Below are positions 15,863-20,851 of a stretch of DNA of 20,851 nt, one piece after another; position 1 is the first letter of the stretch, and every line of letters starts with the position of its first letter. Under the pieces are notes generated by a model that was not told the origin of the DNA, did no database searches, and saw only the letters and a list, made by a program, of their open reading frames with translations. This DNA is from Bacteroidales bacterium (lineage in GTDB: Bacteria > Bacteroidota > Bacteroidia > Bacteroidales > UBA4417). A program made the translations under genes and the position numbers. The stretch lies in NCBI GenBank assembly GCA_016707705.1, contig JADJHD010000045.1, forward strand, positions 1 through 20,851, in the 5' to 3' direction.

Positions 15863-16333
15863 CTATTGGTTTAAGAATTTGATCAACTGCTGCTTTGCAC
15901 GGTGCAGCTTCACACCCACCAGATTGGCCGTCATACCCATGATTTCTGCGATTTCCTGATTGCTGTATCCATCGAGATGCAGTGTCATTATGGCCTTATC
16001 CACTTCCTGCAGCGAGCGGATTCCCTGGTACAGATGCTCCTTCTCGTCATTTGCCGATTCAGTGAGATGATGCTCATACTGCCTGAGGTTATCTGTATAA
16101 TCGATTTGGTTGGTCTTTTTGATCAGGGTGAAGATGGTATGCAGACAGATGCTGTAAAGCCAGGTGCTGAATTTGGAATCCCCGCGGAAATCAGGGTAGC
16201 TCTTCCAGGCCTGGAGTACGATCTCCTGGTAAAAGTCCTTCTTATCCTCTTCCGAATTGGCGTAGAGGTGCACCAGCTTATAGATGATGTTCTGGTTTGA
16301 TTTCAGAAGAAGAAGGAATTCCTTTTGTCCCAC
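15863..16333 (-). CDS. ECF-type RNA polymerase sigma factor
   Basis: This is a 156-residue two-domain sigma factor. Region 2 covers about residues 12-80 (KLVHLYANSEEDKKDFYQEI, and FRGDSKFSTWLYSICLHTIF). Region 4 covers about 100-155, with the helix-turn-helix in SNQEIAEIMGMTANLVGVKL. It uses a GTG start at 16333, five bases after the stop of the upstream TraB/GumN gene, and no ATG alternative fits the domain start. The next gene, two bases downstream, encodes a 4-TM protein likely to control it. It lacks the GGCAACC-type upstream motif seen for the sigma factor at 2728. Confidence 0.92.
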   Translation of the reverse strand: MGQKEFLLLLKSNQNIIYKLVHLYANSEEDKKDFYQEIVLQAWKSYPDFRGDSKFSTWLYSICLHTIFTLIKKTNQIDYTDNLRQYEHHLTESANDEKEHLYQGIRSLQEVDKAIMTLHLDGYSNQEIAEIMGMTANLVGVKLHRAKQQLIKFLNQ

Positions 16334-16338
16334 CGAGC

Positions 16339-17217
16339 CTAGAAATTTATTGCAGTCACTTCATACCCCATTTCACTGAGAAGCTTTACCAGTCCTGTAT
16401 CACCGGCCAGATGCAGGGCTCCAACAGCTACAAATATCGGCTGTTTTTTCATGAGTGCAGGAAGCTGTGCCGCCCAGGCAATATTCCGGTCATCGAGAAG
16501 GATTTTCATCTCTTCAGGCTTATAGGTGGTTCCGTACATCAGACTCTGCAACTTATTGAGATCCTGCTTCAGGTATGCCTTATTCATGATTGTAATTCCC
16601 TCTTTCATATCAAGAGTATCATAAAAGGTCTGGGTCATAATCTCCACCTGCCGTTCAAGACTAACCTGTTTGAATAAGGCATTCACTTGAACGTCAATAG
16701 ATTCCAGTCCGATCACCTTTTTGCCTTCAGTCTTGGCCCTATCCTGAAAATACAGATCCATTTCGACAGTACCTTCAGGATTCGGGAAATATTTCTGTTG
16801 TACAACTCCCATACAAACAGTCATAATGGTGATAGGGTTCAGATTATCGAGACCCATAATATCGAAACCAGCCTCATCCATAAACCAGCCTTTGGCTTTT
16901 TGGTAAACTGAATCCGGCAATATTTCGTGAAGGGTAGTCCCGCGGAGCACGGAAGCTTCCATGATTGGAGCCTGAATCGTACTGTCGAGCAGCAGCTCCC
17001 CTGCAACCAGTTTTGCATCATTAAAGGCATTCATAATGGCAGGAACAGTATCAACAAAGGCACTGCTGATGATATGGTAAGTCCCGAAGAGGTATGAGGG
17101 ATGCGACAAGCCATTCCCGCTCACTTTCCAGAGGATAGCATTATTGGTATTATCGGTTTGTCCGAAGGAAGATCCCAGAAACAGGATCAATAATGAACTA
17201 AATAGTAATTTTTTCAT
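16339..17217 (-). CDS. TraB/GumN family protein, secreted
   Basis: This is a 292-residue protein with a signal peptide (residues 1-19, MKKLLFSSLLILFLGSSFG). The TraB/GumN family is related to the metazoan Tiki metalloproteases. Visible family motifs are the N-terminal SYLFGTYHI, with the GTxH histidine, the following VAGEL with its conserved glutamate, and a C-terminal second GxxH in VAVGALHLAGDTGLVKLLSEMG. The length is typical. The protein should act in the periplasm; whether it cleaves peptides is not established. It is flanked at 17 and 5 bases by genes on the same strand, so it shares an operon with a sigma factor and a 4-TM protein. Confidence 0.9.
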   Translation of the reverse strand: MKKLLFSSLLILFLGSSFGQTDNTNNAILWKVSGNGLSHPSYLFGTYHIISSAFVDTVPAIMNAFNDAKLVAGELLLDSTIQAPIMEASVLRGTTLHEILPDSVYQKAKGWFMDEAGFDIMGLDNLNPITIMTVCMGVVQQKYFPNPEGTVEMDLYFQDRAKTEGKKVIGLESIDVQVNALFKQVSLERQVEIMTQTFYDTLDMKEGITIMNKAYLKQDLNKLQSLMYGTTYKPEEMKILLDDRNIAWAAQLPALMKKQPIFVAVGALHLAGDTGLVKLLSEMGYEVTAINF

Positions 17218-17234
17218 GGAACGATGTATAAGAA

Positions 17235-17495
17235 TTAACGAATCAGAAGATAAGCGGCACCAATCAGAGTGAGCGCAAGGTGAGTCAGCAGCCAGACTTT
17301 ATGGAGCATTTTCCTGTCCTGCCATTTAATGCTTTGATCGAATGGATCGAATAGCAGGGCAATTCCCATATTTATCACCGCCTGTTCCAGATTATTCCTC
17401 AGCAGGTAACTAATTGTCATGATCAGAAATAGTCCGTAAATAACCCGATACACTTTAGGGTTATAGAGTTTATTTGTTTGGGCTTTGGTTTCCAT
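17235..17495 (-). CDS. Small membrane protein, unknown function
   Basis: This 86-residue protein has two clear hydrophobic helices (VYRVIYGLFLIMTISYLL and VWLLTHLALTLIGAAYLLI) and a weaker one between (QAVINMGIALLFDPF). It has no signal peptide or catalytic motif. It is the first gene of the GumN, sigma and 4-TM operon, with only 17 bases before GumN. I do not recognise a family. Its position suggests it is transcribed with the sigma factor. I found no exact TAnnTTTG box in the upstream 100 bases. Confidence 0.75.
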   Translation of the reverse strand: METKAQTNKLYNPKVYRVIYGLFLIMTISYLLRNNLEQAVINMGIALLFDPFDQSIKWQDRKMLHKVWLLTHLALTLIGAAYLLIR

Positions 17496-17610
17496 AGATT
17501 GTTTTCTCTATCAGTATCCCCAACCCCCAAAATATTACAGCCAACTAAAAATATTTTCCACCAAACTATCTAAATACCACAAAATCAATACTGTATAACT
17601 CATCCTTCAT

Positions 17611-17649
17611 CTTAGTGACTCTAAGTGTCCTAAGTGCCTTAGTGGTTAA
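17611..17649 (+). repeat. Dispersed noncoding repeat, copy C (fragment)
   Basis: CTTAGTGACTCTAAGTGTCC followed by TAAGTGCCTTAGTGGTT matches the middle part of copy B (minus strand) with few differences, including 23 identical consecutive bases. It lies between two minus-strand genes. Confidence 0.75.
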
Positions 17650-17706
17650 TAAAACTCTCAAAAAGCAAGATATACCAATAGCACTGCAATTGAGCAGCTA
17701 CCACTT

Positions 17707-17913
17707 CTACAAATCAGTATCCTCCTCCACACCATTCTCATGCGCCACCTTATGCCTCTTCCTCAGGTACGCCACCAGATACCCAGCCCCAGCCACCAGC
17801 AGCACCAGCGCCACAACAATCATGGCCGAAATAGCACCATCAACCGCATAGCCCGTAGCAGCAGCAGCCTCCAGGCAGCTCAGAAGGAATAAAAGAAAAA
17901 ATGCCTTTTTCAT
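17707..17913 (-). CDS. Small exported single-TM protein
   Basis: This is a 68-residue protein. Residues 1-20 resemble a signal peptide (MKKAFFLLFLLSCLEAAAAT), followed by a long helix (AISAMIVVALVLLVAGAGYLVAYL) and a charged, probably cytoplasmic tail (RKRHKVAHENGVEEDTDL). I place the start at the ATG at 17913. A longer in-frame start at 17994 would put 27 unrelated residues before the signal peptide and would span a likely promoter region with TACCTTTA at 17941-17948, one base from consensus. The function is unknown. Codon content is unusually Gly/Ala-rich compared with its neighbours. Confidence 0.65.
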   Translation of the reverse strand: MKKAFFLLFLLSCLEAAAATGYAVDGAISAMIVVALVLLVAGAGYLVAYLRKRHKVAHENGVEEDTDL

Positions 17914-18073
17914 GATAAAAGGATTGTTAATAGGAAGTAATAAAGGTACGAAAAAAAGAGGGGGTTGGGAGATTATTCTGACGCATTTCTTCATTAACCT
18001 GATTGTTCCAATTCAGTTAACGAAAACCATAAAAAAGAATGCAAAGTAACGTTTTGAATCATTAAACGATGAG

Positions 18074-18081
18074 TAACTTTG
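18074..18081 (+). promoter_or_regulatory. Bacteroidota -7 promoter box (TAACTTTG)
   Basis: TAACTTTG matches TAnnTTTG and lies 16 bases upstream of the ATG at 18098. A TTG at 18054-18056 lies 17 bases further upstream, the same spacing seen for the glycosidase gene. Confidence 0.65.
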
Positions 18082-18097
18082 GGTAGATTCTTTTGGT

Positions 18098-18490
18098 ATG
18101 ATTCGTTATATGGTGGTTTGTGAATGGGAGAGGGAAGGCTTTGTACTGGCCATGCTCAATGATTTGGAAGAGGCCGAACGACTCGCTATGGAGGTTTTTG
18201 ATATGTCAAACAGCTTAAATGCTGATGATTACCTGGCCTATCTCGAACTTCGGGTTCCTGTCAGATATCATATAAACGGCAATATGTTTTATTGCTTAGT
18301 TGGCAGTGGTGGCTCCTGTGATGGTTTTGTAACCACCATCGCATTGACTATTGATACCCAAACATTCTGCCTTCGGACTTTTCTGAAAACCCGGGAAAAT
18401 CATTCTACCGTTTTTGAGTATGATGATGAACCCGAAAAGCTCGATTTCTTAGCATCAAAGTTTCCAAAGTTTTGTGCGTGTGCGAATTAG
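18098..18490 (+). CDS. Hypothetical protein, 130 aa
   Basis: This 130-residue soluble protein has no signal peptide and no membrane helix. It starts MIRYMVVCEWEREGFVLAML and ends FPKFCACAN, with Cys residues scattered through it. I do not recognise a family. The predicted promoter and short leader directly in front support it as a real gene. It is the only plus-strand gene in the right third of the window, and its codon use does not differ visibly from that of neighbouring genes. Confidence 0.7.
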   Translation: MIRYMVVCEWEREGFVLAMLNDLEEAERLAMEVFDMSNSLNADDYLAYLELRVPVRYHINGNMFYCLVGSGGSCDGFVTTIALTIDTQTFCLRTFLKTRENHSTVFEYDDEPEKLDFLASKFPKFCACAN

Positions 18491-18698
18491 AATTCCGTAT
18501 GATAATTACCTTAATTATTACAATTTTGAGTACACCTTATTATTTATCATCCTATATTGGGTATTTAACTGAATTAAATCTGTAATTCAATATTATCCTA
18601 TATTTCACTTCTGTTTAGACCTAAAGAGTATGCAATCAGGTAATCAATGTTAACATAATTTATCGGAAGTGATATATTTGAATCATGATAATTTTTAA

Positions 18699-19165
18699 TC
18701 AGGAAGAGATTCCATTCTTGAGATGTTTAATCTTATCAAGTTCATCATTCAATTCAGGACTATCGTCTACGAGCACTATCTTTTAACATTTTTATCAAAA
18801 CACAAGTTGAAAAATATTAATAAAATGTTCGGCAGTTGATTCCCCTCATCCGCAAAAAGGTCTTTAGCAGGAAGGTTCCCTTTTCGCTAGAAAGGTGGCG
18901 ATTGTCGAGTTCGAAAAGCAAGTCGGCCGGAGAAGCTTAAAGATCCCTTAGGCATGGAATATGCAAGGATCACATCGACAGCTTGCCCAGGATCAAGGAA
19001 TCTGGAATTTTCGGCAAATCGTAAGATCATTTCACCCAGATCAATGGGTTTAAACTCTTTTTTCTGATAGAGTTTTTGATAGAATGACAGATTCTCAAGT
19101 ATCTTTTCATTCAGGAAATCAACATCGATGAGGATGACAGTTTCGTGTAGCTCGACTAATTTCAA
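18699..19165 (-). pseudogene. DUF6621-like protein gene, broken by four indels
   Basis: The first segment (19165 to about 18930) encodes ETVILIDVDFLNEKILENLS to AYSMPKGSLSFS. Reading then continues only after frame changes: PADLLFELDNRHLSSEKGTF (from about 18931), AEHFINIFQLVF (from about 18834), DKNVK (about 18797), and KIVLVDDSPELNDELDKIKH to a stop at 18699-18701. Joined, these give one coherent soluble protein of about 155 residues. Its opening and layout recall the DUF6621 family of Bacteroidota, a tentative match from memory. The frame changes fall at about 18930, 18834, 18798 and 18783, each explained by one inserted or missing base. The start is a TTG with no clear ribosome binding site, so the N-terminus may also be damaged. 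Confidence 0.7.
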
Positions 19166-19263
19166 TATAATTTCAAGAATTTTTTCAGTTTAATTATAAT
19201 CCTCTTTAAAAAAGCCGGATGCCATTAAATAAGAATAAGGGTTAAAATGTAAGGATTACTACT

Positions 19264-19763
19264 CTAACTTTGTTTTCCAGAAGTTTCTTCATTTTGTTTT
19301 ATTGTCTTCTCAAGTAATTTGATCTTCTCTGAAAGTTCTTTATTCTTTATTCTGAGATCATCTACCTCGAGCATTAATTCATAGGATTCCCAGCTTCCAA
19401 GTTCATTGAGCCTTTTTAGCAATGGGAATATTTCTTTCTTAAAACTATCAAGATAAGGCCAGCTTTGAACATTATAAGGACGGACTGACTTTTTGATATG
19501 ATCAAAAATCTTTATTGAAAATCCACTAATATGGTTTCCGTTCATTCCAATTCCCATATCAATAATTTCAAAACTTCCAATAAGCATCGTTGTAAGCTTA
19601 CCATCCTTTGTGATAGGATTAAGCGTATATCCTATGTTTTGAACGAAATAGATTTTAATTAAAATTGGAAAGATGGTATTGTTTCCAGTTCTTCAATGGT
19701 TAGTTTTTCTACATAGCTCCCATCTTCATAGAGAGCGCAATAGGTTGTTTTGTTTTGATTCAT
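19264..19763 (-). pseudogene. Unknown 166-aa protein gene, split by one frameshift
   Basis: An ATG at 19763 opens MNQNKTTYCALYEDGSYVEK and runs to PSFQF, where a stop intervenes. Another frame continues as FPILIKIYFVQNIGYTLNPI, then TKDGKLTTMLIGSFEIID and on to 19264. Adding one T to the TTT run (plus-strand AAA at 19669-19671) joins them as TIPSFPILIKIYFV, giving 166 residues. The lone ORF starting at 19587 therefore begins mid-protein. The C-terminal 45 residues are a likely coiled coil (VDDLRIKNKELSEKIKLLEK). I do not recognise the family. It lies between two other indel-broken genes on the same strand. Confidence 0.65.
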
Positions 19764-19861
19764 GGATGACTGTTCTATTTAGGGTTTTGTGAAAGTTATT
19801 TTGAGCTTGCACTGTTTGTGATTTCACATATTTTGATTATTAGTCTCACTTAAATGGATGG

Positions 19862-20851
19862 CTATTGTGAAGTATTCTTAATTATAGAACTTGGATGATT
19901 TTCCAGCCCCACCTGCTTTTTCTCCTGGTTATAGGTTTTGGCATTCCCTTTGATATGAGTGCCATCGACAAGTTTATGTTTTGTCACAAAGGAGGGGTGA
20001 ATAAATACATCATCCAGAAAACCAAAGGATTTTCCTGCTGAAATTCTAACCATTCCCTCTATTTCTTTCCAGAGCTGATTCAGGAAAGCCTCATCATTGA
20101 CTTTTACAGCTGTATAAATCTTATAGAGGCCCTCATTGGTTCCGGACTGGAACCGACATGTAACACTTCATTGATCATCACATTATTCAGAAAGCGATCG
20201 TATTTAAAGAATCCATGCTTTGATTCGATGCAATGAAATTAGATCTTTTTATCGGAATTGACAAATTCGACAATAACAGATTCTTCAGGTACATCGCCGT
20301 ATAAAAATCCTTCCGCAAAGTCGGAATACTGAGCATAAAGATTCATGTTGCTCTTGAATGTAGTCGCTTCAGAATACCAGTCCTGGGATTGCCAAAGAAT
20401 TACTTCTGAAGGAATTCTATAACCCTTTTCATTTCTGGAGACGACCAGTAACTCGATTTCCGTCTTGGCTTCATTAAACAACTGCCTTTTTATTAGCAAG
20501 GCTGCCATTTTCTGACGCAGATTGATCAGCATCTCTTCCGGACTATGGCAACTCAATGCCTTGCAGTAGAAACCAAAAACTTTATCTTCATCACCCGGGA
20601 ATGCCTCACTCATAATCTCCCATACCCAGAAATCATTTTTCTTTTTCTTGGCAAAAGGCATCAATGCCGAAAGCATATCCTCCCTGTCGCCCAATGCGAG
20701 TAATAGTTTCGCCTGAAAATATGGAGGATATTGAAAATGAGAATAGCTTTCTGCAATCTGACTTAACCGAGGCAGAAATGCTTCCGCTTTCTCTTTATCG
20801 AAAATAATTTCGCCATGTTGTGTTTGTTTTGGCAGGAGATGTTTAGCATAC
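19862..20851 (-). pseudogene. TPR-like protein with C-terminal cold-shock/S1-like domain, broken and partial
   Basis: The gene enters from the right edge (in frame from 20850) and runs without interruption to a TAA at 20239-20241. This part is alpha-helical and repeat-like (FQYPPYFQAKLLLALGDRED and MPFAKKKKNDFWVWEIMSEA), then becomes beta-rich. Beyond the stop, other frames carry NFIAS, SKHGFFKYDRFLNNVMINEV, SGTNEGLYKIYTAVKVNDEA and then KSFGFLDDVFIHPSFVTKHK. Near the end, dropping one G at about 19912 gives KKQWGWKIIQVL and a stop at 19882. The last 80 residues look like a cold-shock or S1-type nucleic-acid-binding fold. The whole resembles proteins I recall as DUF7017-containing, which is tentative. 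At least four single-base indels are needed to restore it. Confidence 0.7.

Noticed and set aside
18684..18785. 33-codon plus-strand ORF (MIIFNQEEIPFLRC...)
   Set aside because: It is antisense to the C-terminal piece of the DUF6621-like gene, whose minus-strand reading is clearly the coherent one.

Overview
This window looks like chromosomal DNA from a Bacteroidota bacterium, probably an environmental Bacteroidales or Lentimicrobium-like lineage. Four things point there. A 1014-residue PKD-repeat protein ends in a type A type IX secretion (T9SS) sorting domain. Several starts are preceded by the Bacteroidota -7 box TAnnTTTG, and Shine-Dalgarno sites are weak. One ECF sigma factor is paired with a dual-membrane anti-sigma protein of the kind known from Bacteroides. 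Intergenic DNA carries dispersed repeats. No tRNA, rRNA, CRISPR array or intact mobile element was seen.

Layout. At 0.3-1.2 kb lies a coiled-coil lipoprotein gene (minus), with a divergent rlmI-type 23S rRNA methyltransferase gene at 1.4-2.6 kb. At 2.7-8.0 kb is the most interesting block: an ECF sigma factor, a protein with an N-terminal cytoplasmic segment, one membrane helix, a long disordered linker and a C-terminal beta-barrel, and then the T9SS-secreted PKD protein. The sigma gene and the PKD gene share an almost identical bipartite upstream sequence (CAGGCAACCTTT-N10-GTGTTTA). This suggests an autoregulated sigma circuit whose target is a cell-surface protein. At 8.3-10.0 kb a minus-strand operon holds der (broken by one extra base in a C4 run) and an Hsp15-like S4 protein. 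At 10.1-10.5 kb is a gene-free repeat cluster with three near-identical hairpins.

At 10.7-12.5 kb are a small haem-binding lipoprotein and a 4-TM protein with a DUF6544-like domain. A 43-residue membrane ORF (12529-12660) and a secreted six-hairpin glycosidase follow to 15.0 kb. At 15.25-17.5 kb is a tight four-gene minus-strand operon: small membrane protein, TraB/GumN protein, a second ECF sigma factor, and a 4-TM protein that is a candidate anti-sigma.

The right end (18.7-20.85 kb) holds three consecutive minus-strand genes that are each split by single-base insertions or deletions while the encoded protein sequence otherwise stays coherent. They are a DUF6621-like protein, an unknown 166-residue protein, and a TPR-like protein with a C-terminal cold-shock/S1-like domain that runs off the window. 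This is either very recent gene decay or a patch of poor consensus sequence. Dispersed repeats of at least three kinds occupy the gaps between genes.
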